Source: Pseudocercospora fijiensis CIRAD86
Taxonomy: Eukaryota > Ascomycota > Dothideomycetes > Mycosphaerellales > Mycosphaerellaceae
DNA length: 64,000 nucleotides
Reading direction: 5' to 3'
Assembly (NCBI RefSeq): GCF_000340215.1
Contig: NW_006921548.1
Span: forward strand, 764,494 to 828,493
The notes beneath the pieces are model-generated. The model searched no databases and had not been told where the DNA came from. It saw only the letters and a program-made list of their open reading frames with translations. Below, piece after piece: positions 11,101 through 23,277 of this stretch. Positions within the stretch are counted from its first letter, which is position 1. Each line of letters begins with the position of its first letter. The position numbers and the translations under genes are program-made.

Positions 11101-11459
11101 GTAGCTATAGCTAGTAGCCGTAGCCGGCATTTTAGAAGACGTACCTCTTTCTAGAACGCTATATCTATATTAACCCTCTTCTCTTCTTAAGATTCCCGAT
11201 ACTGTTTAGAATAGAGATAGTTCGTAGGCGATAAGTTCCTATCCCCTAGTTTCGGGTATTTTAAGATTAAACCGTAGAAGTTATAGACAATTACTAGTTA
11301 ACCTTTAAGTCGAGAAGTTATATAATAGTGCAATGCCCCCTCTATAAAGAACTTCTAGAATATATCTATTCGCTCCTTACTATCCTATCGTATCGAGTAC
11401 TTCCGGCGTTAGGCTAACTAGCCTACCTTCCTCCTTCTCCTCCTAGAGCTCTATCGAAT
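11101..11459. other. spacer, no confident gene
   Basis: Contains short direct repeats of agctatagctagt at about 11,088-11,116, then unremarkable AT-rich sequence. I see no motif. Confidence 0.3.
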
Positions 11460-12654
11460 AATATACTAACCTACTACTACCCTATCTACCTACTAATATA
11501 ACCCTTCTTATACTATACCTACTAAAGTCTTCTAGAATTATCGACCTAACTAAGTATAGTACTTCTATAGCCGATAAGTCTACTAAAATTAATATTAGTT
11601 AGGATTAGTAGTCGCCTATAAAATTAGCTATTAAGTAAGCCTAAGACGACCGACTCGCTCGTAAGGATTACGACGCTCGCGAGCGCTATAAATAGACTAT
11701 CGCGGATAGACTCCGGAGGATAATAGAATAATAAATAGTAGACCGGGAGGTAGCCGCGCGAAAAGCTATAGCAGATATCGCTATAGATAGAATAGCGATT
11801 TAGTAGGCTATCGATAAGGTAGTTAAAGAGATACTCCGCGATAACGTTTATAATAGGAATACTACTTTACTTCTAGTTGCCCTCTAAGATTCGGTTCGAA
11901 AGGCCGTCTATTCCGTAGAGCCCGATATAATAGAGTAAACGGTAAAGACCTATATTACTTCTACTTTACCTAAGATATTACTATATCTAAATAGACTAGT
12001 ACTATCCCTAGTATAACCTCCGGCGTAGATAAATACTAGTAATAATACTAAGGACGATAGAAAAATAATACCGAGTAAAGCCGATAATACTAGTAGTAAG
12101 GAGGCTAGAGATATAATCGACTTAGAGCGAGATCGAATTCGCTAGAAATAGACCGAGTCGTTCCGAGTTAGATCGTATCGCTACTAGATCCGAATAAGCC
12201 CGAACTCGCTATACGACTACTAAGTATATAAGTAGAAGTCGAAACCGACGCTCTACCGATCTAGACGTTAGTATCTTTTATTAATTAGATCTCGTCGGTA
12301 GTACCTAGCTAGTCTTAGTTAATAGATTTAGATATCGAAACTAACGTCGAGAAGCAATTGTCTAGTAACGTATACTCCTACCTCGACGCTAAGAACTTTA
12401 AGTTAATATACGATTTTAGACTACTCGATCCCTATTAGACTTTGCTATATATAGGTATTATTCTACCTAATTAGAGATCGAATCGTCCGTTAAAGTCTTA
12501 CTAGTTCTATATAATTACCTAGACGCTTCTAGCTTCCGTTACTAGCGTAGACTTCTATATCGGTAGTACGGAGCTATAGCGTACGTTAGCGCTAGTAGTA
12601 TAAGTAGGGGAAGTAGTATATAGAGTCGGCCTCGATATAGTAGATATACTATAA
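11460..12654 (+). pseudogene. gag-like / unknown charged protein, RIP-degraded
   Basis: Two successive plus-strand frames read through with RIP-type stops only. The first (about 11,500-12,180) is strongly charged and helical, with segments such as DDRLARKDYDARERYKQTI and AVYSVEPDIIEQTVKTYI. The second (about 12,181-12,654) reads LLDPNKPELAIRLL, IETNVEKQLSSNVYSYLDA and ends at IVDIL-stop. The frame change near 12,180 could be an indel or a lost intron. The size and composition would fit a retroelement gag, but no zinc knuckle or protease is seen. A TATA-rich stretch and duplicated sequence follow. Confidence 0.45.
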
Positions 12655-12732
12655 AATATAAATATAAGTAAAGCAAGCCCTAACTTTATATTTATCTACG
12701 CCTAATATTAATAACTACTACTATAGATACAA

Positions 12733-12905
12733 ATTAGTAGTACGACTCGATAACCGACTAGCTATTCGACTAAGCCTAACTTAGGGTACGACTCGGTAAG
12801 CCTATATATTAGGAAGTAACCTAGACTAACGCTCTGCCCTTTAAATTAGTAATACAACTCGATAACCGACTAGCTATCCGACTAAGCCCGACTTAGGTTA
12901 CGAAT
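12733..12905 (+). repeat. 112-bp spaced direct repeat
   Basis: About 60 bp beginning attagtagtacgactcgata at 12,733 recurs at 12,845 with mostly C/T and G/A differences (cgataaccgactagctat is shared). Confidence 0.8.
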
Positions 12906-13175
12906 TAGCAAACTAATATATAGACCCTATAGTAGTTCGAAAACCGAACTACTAAATGTATATAGTTTAGTTTCTTAGCGGCGAACTAGCTCCCTAGTTC
13001 TAGTTTAGTTTTTTCGAACTATATAGATTCCTAGTTTAAACTAGAGACTATATTAGTTTTACTATAAAGATACTCTTATTCGACTACCGGCTACGATTGC
13101 CGGCTATAATAGTAACTATAGTATATTTACTACGCTCTTTTACCGTTACTAGGGCGTAGTTACCGTTACTAGGGC
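12906..13175. other. left flank of element copy A with satellite relics
   Basis: No gene is visible. At about 13,140-13,175 the motif ccgttactaggg occurs twice and resembles a decayed form of the gccaagcgttacactaggg minisatellite that borders copy B. A diverged piece of the same satellite may therefore have flanked copy A. Confidence 0.4.
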
Positions 13176-13186
13176 ACTATAGGGCA

Positions 13187-13204
13187 CTTTAGGGTTAGGG
13201 TTAG
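13187..13204 (+). repeat. interstitial telomere-like motif, copy A
   Basis: Consecutive TTAGGG-type repeats (tttagggttagggttagg) lie at the left end of element copy A. Copy B has the same motif at about 28,922-28,938. They are very short, so this is an internal relic or boundary motif and not a telomere. Confidence 0.75.
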
Positions 13205-13237
13205 GCGTATAGCGGGCGTATAGTAGGGCGCCGGCGT

Positions 13238-13926
13238 CGGGCTAATTAGCTATAACTAGCGATACGGCAAGGGCTGCGGGCTAATTAGCTATAACTAGCG
13301 ATAGGAACGCTCGCCCTCGCGCGCGACGTCGACGAGCTTTATTTACTATTTATCGCCTCCCTTATAGAACTATTCTCTATTTATTCGATATTATAATATC
13401 GAAGGTATAAAAGAATATATTCTCGCGCCTACTCGTAGGCCGCCTACGTATATTACGAGCTAAATAAGAAGGCGGTCGTATCCTAAGTCGTATCTCGACT
13501 ACGCCTACGTCGGGCTAATTAGCTATAACTAGCGATACGGTAAGGGCCGTAGGCTAATTAGTTATAACTAGCGATAGGAACGCTCGCCCTCGCGCGCGAC
13601 GTCGACGAGCTCTATTTACTATTTATCGCCTCCCTTATAGAACTATTCTCTATTTATTCGATATTATAATATCGAAGGTATAAAAGAATATATTCTCGCG
13701 CCTACTCGTAGGCCGCCTACGTATATTACGAGCTAAATAAGAAGGCGGTCGCATTCTAAGTCGTATCTCGACTACGCCCGCGTTAGGCTAATTAGCTATA
13801 ACTAGCGATATAGTAAGGGCCGTAGGCTAATTAGCTATAACTAGCGATAGGAACGCTCGCTCTCGCGCGCGACGTTAACGAGCTCTATTTACTATTTATC
13901 GCCTCCCTTATAGAACTATTCTCTTA
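13238..13926 (+). repeat. 273-bp tandem repeats, copy A (2.5 units)
   Basis: Units start at 13,238, 13,511 and 13,784 with gggctaattagctataact and have an exact 273-bp period; the third stops after gaactattctct. Each contains two copies of agctaattagctataactag, a GC-rich cgcgcgacgtcgacgag block and a tataaaag box. The array sits directly upstream of the SF1 helicase frame, so it may have served as promoter or 5' region (inference). Confidence 0.9.
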
Positions 13927-13947
13927 AAGCACTCTCTATAAGCTATA

Positions 13948-14457
13948 CCGCGAAGATACCCTTCGCGGCCTTCGCGAAGTAGTCTTAATAACTCGCTATA
14001 CTCTATATACCGCTAAGAATATATTTAATAGTAAAGTCGGTATCTATACTAAGATTAGTCTCGCCTTTACCCCTTTAACGCGCCGCCTATTATATACTAA
14101 CCTAAGTAGGTTTATATCTACGGCGCGACTTTGTCTATACGTAGCTTCGCCGTCCGCGTTACTTTTAGTCTCCTCCGTACTAGTAGGAAAGTTCTATAGG
14201 AACCGCGAAGATGCCCTCCGCGGCCTTCGCGAAGTAGTTTTAATAACTCGCTATACTCTATATACCGCTAAGGACGCATTTAATAGCAAAGTCGGTATCT
14301 ATACTAAGGTTAGTCTCGCCTTTACCCCTTTAACGCGCCGCCCGTTATATACTAACCTAAGTAGGTTTATATCTATAGCGCGACTTTGTCTATATATAGC
14401 TTCGCCGTCCGCGTTACTTTTAGTCTTCCCTATACTAGTAAGAAAGTTCTATAGGAA
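13948..14457 (+). repeat. 255-bp tandem duplication inside the SF1 helicase, copy A
   Basis: Unit 1 starts at 13,948 and unit 2 at 14,203 (ccgcgaagat). Each unit contains coding sequence, a 56-bp intron and more coding sequence. Exonic length per unit is 199 nt, so the duplication breaks the reading frame. It is present in both element copies and so predates their duplication. Confidence 0.88.
14309..14364 (+). other. 56-bp spliceosomal intron in the SF1 helicase
   Basis: Donor gttagt (gtaagt in the first unit of copy B at 29,787), branch site tactaac, acceptor aagtag. Removing it joins KVGIYTK to VYIYGATLSIRSFAVRVTF, which restores the family's reading frame. It is an ordinary short fungal intron without the palindromes seen in the SNF2 introns. 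Confidence 0.8.
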
Positions 14458-15153
14458 TAGTTAAAGCGCCTTATCGCTAGTAGCTTAGTCGTTCTTATAC
14501 TAATAAATAATAAGTTTGTATCTCGCGCTATTATCGCTACTATTACCGCTCGACTACTAGAGGGACTTTAGTAGAATCTACCTAAGCTTAATCTCGCCTT
14601 TACCCGTCCCGAGGAGTTAGAGCTAGATCCTACTATAGAATATCTTATAGTAGAGGACCGTAGCGGACTTTTCGAAGCTAATCGGTATACCTTACTTAGC
14701 CTTTAGCGTATAATACGCGAGGGTTTCCCCTTATTAGAGTACCTCGTTAGTATATAGCCTTACATTTCGGCGCCTAAGTATATTAAAGCATAGCTAAAGC
14801 GAGATCTAAGCTCTATCCTAGTTAATAACTCTAACGAGAGCTTCGAGAATATTAATATAGTTAAGCACTAGCCTTCTAAGCCTAATAGTACTCTAGACGC
14901 CTTCTAACTAGAAGCGCTCCGTCGTATTCTAACGGCGCGTCTTACTATTATTTAAGGCCTACCCGGTACTAGTAAGATCTATGTCTCTATATAAGCTATT
15001 AAAGTAATACTCGAGAACTAGAATAAGGGAGATCTACTAATAATTATCGCTTATTAGACTAACTACGCTATCGACTAGTTTTTACGTTATATCGCTATAT
15101 TCGAGGAAGAATTTATATATCTCGGTAGTCGTAGTAAGGATAAGGATATCGTT

Positions 15154-15276
15154 AAGCCGCTTCGTTAGGATGCGACGAAGCGCTTCTAGTTAGTAAGCCG
15201 CTTCGTTAGGATGCGACGAAGCGCTTCTAGTTAGTAAGCCGCTTCGCTAGGATATAACGAAGCGCTTAAGAAATAT
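15154..15276 (+). repeat. 41-bp hairpin repeats, copy A (3 units)
   Basis: Units start at 15,154, 15,195 and 15,236 (aagccgcttcg). Each folds as an 8-bp stem, cgcttcgt / acgaagcg, with a 9-nt loop. Copy B has two units (30,887 and 30,928). Confidence 0.88.
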
Positions 15277-15361
15277 TAAAGTAAGAAGGTATTCGTATTC
15301 TAAGTCGTATCTCGACCGCGCCCGCGTCTAGCTAATTAGCTATAACTAGCGATATAGCCCT

Positions 15362-15388
15362 CGCTCCGTTAGAATGCGACGGAGCGCT
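15362..15388 (+). repeat. variant hairpin with changed stem pair
   Basis: Same fold as the 41-bp units but with stem cgctccgt / acggagcg, a T:A to C:G change made on both sides. It is also present in copy B at about 31,054-31,080. It follows a piece of the 273-bp repeat (agctaattagctataact). Confidence 0.75.
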
Positions 15389-16055
15389 TCTAGTTAAGAA
15401 ATATATAGGGTATATATTCCTCTACCTCTTACCCTCTAGTTCCGTAAGTAGGGATTTACCTATCTTCTTAGCTATACTTTTAGTCTTATATTAAGTATAC
15501 GAGGTACCCCTTCCCGAAATCTAGCTAACCTGTCTACCTAATATTAATTAAACATTATTAGAACCTAGCTAACTATCTAATTAAATAGCCTTCCTTCGCT
15601 ATTATAGAAGGCTACTACGAACCTTACCTCGTATCTCTTATTACTCCGCCTATCGCCTAGTAAGGACTTTTACCTTTAATAATAGACCTACCTATAATAC
15701 TCTTTAGGTTTACTTATCCTACGGTCCGATAGAGGAATAACTTAAAACTTTTAGTACGTACCTAAAGTTTTAAGTTGTTTATAATGTCCTTTAATTACTA
15801 GACTTTAGGTTTTATAACGTCTACGGGAAGGCCGTAGGTAGTATACGAACCTGCTTATACGTACTGCTTTATACGCAAAATATACTACGCTACTATTCCT
15901 TGCTCTCTTATATATAAAATATATCGCTAGAAAGGGGTAGCCCTTTCTAGTATTAGTAGTTTCCGCGAGATAGAACTACTATCTCCTCGAATTCTATACT
16001 TATTAGCGCGGCTTATATATAAGCTTTGCCCTCCGCTATTAACGGAATTAATACG
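15389..16055 (+). promoter_or_regulatory. spacer upstream of the large unknown gene, copy A
   Basis: No gene. It contains a collapsed palindrome at 15,740-15,776 (aacttaaaac ... gttttaagtt, with inner ttagtacgtacctaaa). The last 200 bp before the ATG are conserved in both copies and include a tatatataagcttt box about 40-50 bp upstream of the start. The promoter role is inferred from position. Confidence 0.5.
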
Positions 16056-16488
16056 ATGCCGCCTAAAGGATAGCGTAAGCTACTCGGTACTAAAGAGGAA
16101 GAGCGGAAGAAGAAGGCCGAACGTACCGCGAGGAAGTTAGCGAGTACGGCTCTACGACGAGCTTAGAAGAAAGTATAGTAAGCCGAGTAAGATCTAGGCG
16201 TAGTATCTTCTTCGTCTACGCTACTACTATATCTAGCCGCTATATCGTCTACCTCCTCGGCTACCTAACCTATCCCCTATATTAACCCTCTACTTTATAG
16301 CTAAATAGGCGTAGTAGGTAGTTAAATACTCTAGAGTTAGTACTATTCGGCTAGTTAGGGATAGCTACTTCTCCTAGTACTACGACTACTACCGCTCTCT
16401 TTATAGATAGCGTCGCGTATAAATACTAGAGATAGGCTATAGCTCCTTACTACCTATATTAACTAGCTCGAGATCGACGATATTATCG

Positions 16489-16588
16489 NNNNNNNNNNNN
16501 NNNNNNNNNNNNNNNNNNNNNNNNNNNNNNNNNNNNNNNNNNNNNNNNNNNNNNNNNNNNNNNNNNNNNNNNNNNNNNNNNNNNNNNN
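16489..16588. other. assembly gap, exactly 100 N
   Basis: A run of 100 N, probably a placeholder length. In copy B the sequence between the matching left edge (about 32,207) and the minisatellite is roughly 300 bp. The gap sits at the edge of a 30-bp tandem repeat inside a large duplicated block, a typical place for an assembly to break. Confidence 0.97.
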
Positions 16589-16919
16589 CTTCTATACTAG
16601 CGATATCTCCCTAGCTAGCTTCTATACTAGCGATACCTCCCGCGCTAGCTTCTATACTAGCGATACCTCCCGCGCTAGCTTCTATACTAGCGATACCTCC
16701 CTAGCTAGCTTCTATACTAGCGATACCTCCCGCGCTAGCTTCTATACTAGCGATATCTCCTACGCTAGCTTCTATACTAGCGACGCCTTCCTAGTTAGCT
16801 TCTATACTAGCGATACCTCCCGCGCTAGCTTCTATACTAGCGACGCCTTCCTAGCTAGCTTCTATACTAGCGACGCCTTTCCCGCTAGCTTCTATACTAG
16901 CGACGCCGCCTAAGTCTAA
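16589..16919 (+). repeat. 30-bp coding minisatellite, copy A (11 units visible)
   Basis: Units cttctatactagcgataccc-like with 30-bp period. The repeat starts inside the gap, so the true count is unknown. The last units read cgacgcc where earlier ones read cgatacc. Confidence 0.9.
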
Positions 16920-19900
16920 CTTCTAAGGAAGCGTAGCTTATTCTTCCCTATTACTAGCTTCGAAGTCCGCTACTTAACCTATTTCGCCGACTCCTCGAAG
17001 AAGTCTCTCCTTCCCTCTTATTCTAGAGAGCTTCTCGTTACCTACGACGCCGCCTAAGCTAGACTTCTAAGTAAGCGTAGCTTATTCTCCCCTATTACTA
17101 GCTTCGAAGTCCGCTACTTAACCTACTTCGCCGACTTCTCGAAGAAGTCTCTCCTTCCCTCCTATTCTAGAGAGCCCCTTATTATCTACTTTAAAAGACG
17201 GGACGAATTAACTACTAGCCTTAGTACGGCGTAGTCGACCGATCGCAAGCGCGAGTATATCTAAGTCTAATTCTAGAGATAGTATTCCTAGCCCTAGCTT
17301 AAGGTAAAGCCCGTCTAGATTAAGAGATAGTATTACTAGGTCTAATTTAAGAGAGAGCTTATAAAGGCCTCGTCCTAGAGCTTAGCTATCGTAGCTATAA
17401 CGCGGGCTCCTACTACGTATTCGGCTAAATCCTAGAGGGCGTAGCCCGCGCCCTATCTTACTAGAACCTCTACTACCGCTACGACCTACGCTACTACGAG
17501 GTCGGTAGGGTCGAGACGATAATAGCGACGTTACGCTCGAAAGCTCTTAAGTACCTTTAGTAACTAGTAGGTCTATCTAATCGGATTTAAGTAGTCCTTC
17601 GAGTAGCGATACTAGGGTTAATTCCGACGAGGAACTAGATAATCTATCTATTTTATCGACCTCTTATAGTTAGATAGTACTTTACTAAGCGCTCGCCGTA
17701 GATAGTTACTCTTATAAGTATTTCTAAGACTAGAATATAGAGGTAAAAGGAGAGGAGCCGACGCCGCCTAAAGTTATACTCGTAGAATTTATTACTAAGG
17801 GTACTACTACTACCTTCGCCTAAAGTTAACTTTACTAGCTCCCGGATATACTTACGTACGTCGTAGAGTATAGCAAGCTCCCGACGTATATATATAAGTA
17901 GCTCCGAGGCGTCGACTAGTATCGACTCCTCGCTAGGTAGATTAATAGAATACCTTCTACGGTTCTATTACTTAAGAAGTCGTACCTTATATCTACTAAT
18001 TAGCTATTCTATATTACTCGATACTAGGACATTAACGTACTTCTCCTCCCTATAACCTTACTTACGACCTATAGAGCCGGTATTCGGTTATTCTATACGC
18101 TTCGGTTTATAAAGACTATTACTTATAAGTAGTATATACTAGTCGGCCGCTTTTCGATACGACCTAAACGCTATAAGCATATACGGATCGCAACTAGATT
18201 CGATACTTCTAGATTCGATACGTACCTCTTCTTCTCTAACCTTCCTCTCTCTAAAGTAAATCGAAATCGGAAGATTAACCGGTAACGTCGCTATTATATA
18301 AACAAGCGTAAATAGGCTTACTTTATTAATACTATCCTTATTCCTACGCTTCGCGATACTTATCTATCTAGAGTGCTCGTATATTATCCCCTATCCTTCT
18401 AGTAAGTATATAATCGGATATACGCTTAATAGAAATAAGGCGGAGAAGGTAATAATCGTAATATTAGTAAAATCGGTTACAATATTATAGATCTACTACC
18501 GGCGAATTATAACCCTATAGTCGACGTAGCTATACTACGACTATATCGCTTATAGTAGAGTATCGAATATCGGTTACGTCGAGACTTAGATTAATATTAG
18601 CGGCGTATAGAACTAGTTATTATATAGTATAGGACTAAAATCCGTCTAGAGATATAGACTCCCTTCGAGCTTAAAGAACTCCTCGATTAGTCCCTTAAGC
18701 GCTAGTTTAACCCTATATATCGTAATATAGACCGCGCTTAGTTCGACCTCGCGTAGGAAGACCTCCCTATAAGACTAGTAGTCGAAGACGAAGTAGTATC
18801 TCCGCTTATCGCCCTTTACTAGATAGCCTATAGTATTGCGAAGACTAGCGGCCTTAATATCGAGTATTCTTAAGTATACTAGTAGTTCGGTATATAAGAG
18901 GCTTATAGTATCCGAGGCAAACTACTCTATAAGTCCGTAAAGCGGCTTAGTAGTATCGGCTTCTTCTAAGGATATAATATATCGAAGGATCTCTTCGCGT
19001 CTATTAACCGAACGGTAGAAGCTATTTTTAGTTAGCTAATACTACCGCTTCTTATATTCTCCTAGTCTACTATCGACTAGGTAGCCGCTATTACTTCCCT
19101 TATTGCCCGAGATACTATATTCCGCCGAGCTCGTATCTTAGACGCCTTTAAAGCGGAAATTATATAGGCGTATAATACGCTAGATAGCTACGCTTCGAGT
19201 ACCGTTCCCTTTAGCGTACGAGGAGAGGTTCGTACTTACTAGGACCTACTCTATTAGCCTAATCTACCTATAACTCGCCTAAGCCTAACCGAGGGAGTAG
19301 ACGGGCGTCGTACTTACTAGCCTTTCTTCGTACTCGAGAGTAAGTACGTCGTCGACTTTATACGTTTATAGTTAAACTGCTAGCTCTTTATAATATATAT
19401 AGTGCTTTCGTAAAGGTCCGTTAACGTAGGCGTAAATACTACCTAACTCGATCGTATAATCCGCGCCGTTAAGGAACCCTCTACGTCGGTAATACTTAAT
19501 ATACTATTCGACTTACTAACTACGACCTATAATAGTAGTTCCTTTAGTATAAAGTATAGACTCTCCCGTAATTATTACGACTAGTTAGGCGCGGGCGATA
19601 GAGAGTAGAAAGGAAGTCGTTAGGGTTTAAATATTATAGTAAGCCTCTATACTATATATACCGCCTAGCTCCTAGCTAATCTCTTTAACTAGGTTTAACT
19701 ACGCTTCTATACTACCGCGCTCTAGTAGACCGCCTATACTACCGACTTCCTCTATAGCTAGCTCTAAGCTACTAGTTCGGGAAGGCTAGAGTAAGCTTTT
19801 TATAGCTACGTAAAGGAGACGATCGACTAACTCGTTACCGCCTACTAAACGTATCGAGTAGCGTATAGGGAGCGTAAGGATAACGATTCGGAAGAGGATA

Positions 19901-20856
19901 ATAACTCGGATTAGTACGTAGGTATCGTTAAACGGGCGCTTTAGCGATTAAGCTAGATATATAGATACTACTATACTAGCTATATACTCTATATACTCTT
20001 AAAGCCCGATAAGTATCTAAGGGATTAGATACGGTTACGCTACTTCTTCTTAGAGGAAGTTACCTATAAAGAGAGAGCCGGTCTCTATAGCTTTTTATAC
20101 GACTTTATATATCGGATAACGGGCGGGAGACCTAATATTATCGTCGCCTAGGGCGGTAGTAGTAACGCTATAGAAGGCGGCTTTACCTTATTTACCGCTA
20201 TCTAGCAAACCCGCCTTTAGCTACTCTTTAACTAGGACGATAGTTTTCGCCGCAATAGCTAGGAACGCCGACTATAGTATAGGTAAGCGAGGTACTATTT
20301 CGACGTACTCGCCTTACTTAGTCGGGATTACCTGAATATTACGTAATAGTTTAAGCGTAGTATAGGGCGTTATATAATAAATTAGATACGCATCCTCCTA
20401 GTATACGATAAAAGCAAAATCTATTAAGCCGTTCGATAGAAGAAAATACCTAGTACTACTAGTTAATACTAGGTAAAGTAAGTAGCCGCCGTCCTAGTTA
20501 GCGCAAGTAACCTTATCTAGAATAGCACTATCCTATAGCATTAGTCGCTCGTTAGTACCGTAAATAAGAAGAACTAACTTTATATAATATACCGCTATAC
20601 TCCTAATCTACTCTATAATTAAGGATAGGAGAGGATTAGCGAAGATCTTATTAACTGCTTTATAGCGATGCGATAGATTTAGCGACTAAGAGGGCTAGAT
20701 AATAGTAACTCTGCGTCTGCCGACGACGGCGATAACGACGAGTAGATTCCGTCGCAAAATAGTAAGGTAAGGCTAGCCGAATACTAGGTATAGCTGCCGC
20801 TTAATATAGCTACTAGATAGCGCCGATAATAGCAAAAACTTCGGGTATACGCCTAA

Positions 20857-21657
20857 AACCGTAGTTATATAATAAGTGTATATAAATAAAGAAACTTTAG
20901 GTACGTACCTATTTAATACGTAGAATAGGTATATACCTAAAGTTCCTTTATTTACGTATAGTCTCTATAATATTTAATCGTATAGTTAAATAAGTAGATA
21001 TAGGCCGGTTAACTAAGTAGATAGCGCTTAAATGAGATTAAATAGCGAGCGACTAGCGTACTACTAAATAAACAGATAGCCTATTATATATAATAGCGTA
21101 TAATCTAGGTTTATTGCTTTATCGACTTTGCTAGACTAGCGTCGAGAATAATAGGATTCTATTATACTATTATTGTTCTATATGCTTAGAATAACAAAAT
21201 TGCTATATAGTACTAACCTCTCTTTATCCGGAAGCTATACTATGCTATTAGAGATAGAGCCTCGTAGTATAGGTAGAAATCTCGACCTACAAAGTCGGAA
21301 ATTAGTATCTCGGAAGAGGCGTTCTCTACTACTATATATAGCGATCTATATTTACTCGGAGCTATAGAATACCGCTAGATATTCTATTATACTATCTACT
21401 TAATATATAGATTACTATAGCTCTTAACCCTTATATATACTATAGGGTTATCGAGGACGATAACGAGGTAGACTAACTTTACTTAATAGGCCCTAAATTC
21501 TTTATATAGTTAACTACTTAAGTAACGAAATTATTACGTAGTTATATAAGCTAGAAGGACTATAATTAATTAAATAAAGACGTTGTTACTTATTTATATG
21601 CTTATATAATTATTTATGTAATTTAATATTATAGAGACTGTTTCTATAATCGTAGTA
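20857..21657. other. intergenic spacer between convergent genes, copy A
   Basis: No gene. Paired palindrome at 20,892-20,946 (aaactttaggtacgtacct / aggtatatacctaaagttcc) near the end of the large gene. The short open frame 21,173-21,367 is not conserved as an open frame in copy B. Confidence 0.6.
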
Positions 21658-23277
21658 TTATATATCTAATCTAAGAATATTACCTTTAAGTAGCGTCGGG
21701 TTCTCTTCCTCTATCGACACTTTACGTAGAGTAGCCGTACTCTCTTCTATTACTAGTAGCTCGCGTTCCTTCGCTATACTTAGTCGCTATAGTACGACGA
21801 GCGTAATATCGTTATCGTACGCCTCCTCCCCCTTTAGAAGTTCGATTAGAGTTATGTCTGCTATATCGTTCGCTAGGTAGGCGATACTATAGCGCTACTA
21901 ATATATAATCGTTCCTAAGACTTTAACGTTACCTTCGAGGTTAAATGCCCCGATTCCGATCTCGTACTCTATCTCGCTATATAGTAGTTTAAGGTTATAG
22001 CGAAGCGCCTTAATATCCGCTATTATAATATTAAAGTCCGGTAGATAGTAATAAACTAAGAAGCGATACTATATCGATAGCTAAGTTTTCTTATCGAGTC
22101 TATACCGAGTATAACGCTTAAGGCTAAATATACCTTTAGTCTTATTACCTAGATCGGTAACAATCTAATATAAATACTAGTACTTCCTATAATCCGGCGA
22201 CCGTAGCTACGCTACGCGAGAAACTAGAATATTATATATAAAACCGCCGTATACGAGTACGACCGACATTAAGCAAAATCTAGTATATACCGCTAATCTA
22301 TTTGCACTTTGCTATACGTCTTTTAACTACCGCCGATCCTTACCTCGTATATACTAGAGCCTAGAACGTAAGGTCTATATAAACCGGAAATATACGAGGG
22401 CGACGTCGTAGAGTCGTAGAGATACTAACGCCGAGCTACGATACCTAAAGAATGTATTATAATAACTTAAGTAGAGGTTGTCTACGATATGCTTAACGAA
22501 TAGTAATTAGCCGTATATAGATCGCGACTACTACCTTAGTATACTCTCCGAGCTTAATTTAATATATTCGTCGAGCCTTCTTTAACTACGTTCTCTATCG
22601 TATAGGTAAAGGTTATTCCCGAGACTATATAGCGGTCTAAATGCGGCTAACAATTATGCTATCGTACTAGGCCTACTATTATTATAGCTACTCGTATCGA
22701 TTAATACCTTATAAGACGTTTCCTATAGTATATTCTTAGGCGTCGGCGCTAGCCGCTTAGGACAATAAGGTAGTAAGCAACTACCCTATATAATCGAGAG
22801 TATACGGATATATATCGTTAAACTCTATACCGGTAATAACGAGAAGTAGCGTTTACGCTTCTTAATAGGTAAAGGAGGATCCGACTTCGTTTTAATTACG
22901 ACCTCGCTAAACCGTAGACTAGGCCGTATACTCGCTATTGCTATCCGAACCGCTTCGTCGCCGTAGTTAGTAAGTATAGGTATATATAATAAGGGTCGCA
23001 ATTCGGGACTACCGTTAATATAGAGAGCGACTAGGACCGCCGTATATATCTAATTATATACGATAGTTCGAGTCTAACTGTCGATACCGAACCCCGCCGG
23101 CTAGCGCTTATATTATATCTACTACTCCCTATCTATACTATAGTTATAAGCAATCTAGACTTTATAGTCTCTATACCTAACGTTTACTAGGTAGCGTAGG
23201 ATTTAATCCTTTAGCTCGATCGATAGTTTAGAGAACGATATCCTCGCCTTAGTTAGATAGTAGTATAAGGTTGTTAT
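21658..23277 (-). pseudogene. 539-codon unknown protein, copy A
   Basis: Copy of the minus-strand gene at 37,613-39,232: same length (1,620 bp), same start position (ATG changed to ATA, as expected from TG-to-TA RIP) and same end (LLKGNILR followed by the stop). Reading RIP stops as Gln or Trp leaves one frame without indels. No function is recognised. Confidence 0.72.

Larger units (their letters stand above)
13927..15153 (+). pseudogene. ZNFX1/NFX1-type SF1 helicase, truncated, copy A
   Basis: This is a fragment of an SF1 helicase of the ZNFX1 / Hrr1 type, a family that includes factors in RNAi-linked heterochromatin assembly. Family-typical text in order: REDALRGLREVV, KVGIYTK, then after an intron GATLSIRSFAVRVTF, NLAFTRPEELELDP, FPLLEYLVSIQP, LDAFQLEALRRILT, the P-loop IIQGLPGTSKIYVS (14,950-14,991), IIIAYQTNYAIDQFL (motif Ia) and YLGSRSKDKDIVKP. 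The protein ends there; DEAD-like motif II and all later motifs are missing, and 41-bp hairpin repeats take their place. A 255-bp duplication containing an intron shifts the frame near the start. RIP stops are scattered throughout. It must have been non-functional even before RIP because of the truncation. Confidence 0.85.
16056..20856 (+). pseudogene. 1,678-codon unknown protein, copy A (interrupted by assembly gap)
   Basis: Copy of the gene described at 31,775-36,811: same start (MPPKGQRKLLGTKEEERKKK), same minisatellite region and same C-terminal end, with more RIP changes than copy B. An N-run (16,489-16,588) replaces the end of the N-terminal region and the start of the minisatellite; copy B shows that about 300 bp are likely missing. 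No function is recognised. Confidence 0.8.

Noticed and set aside
15154..15276. CRISPR array
   Set aside because: Units are directly adjacent 41-bp repeats with no spacers, in a fungal sequence.
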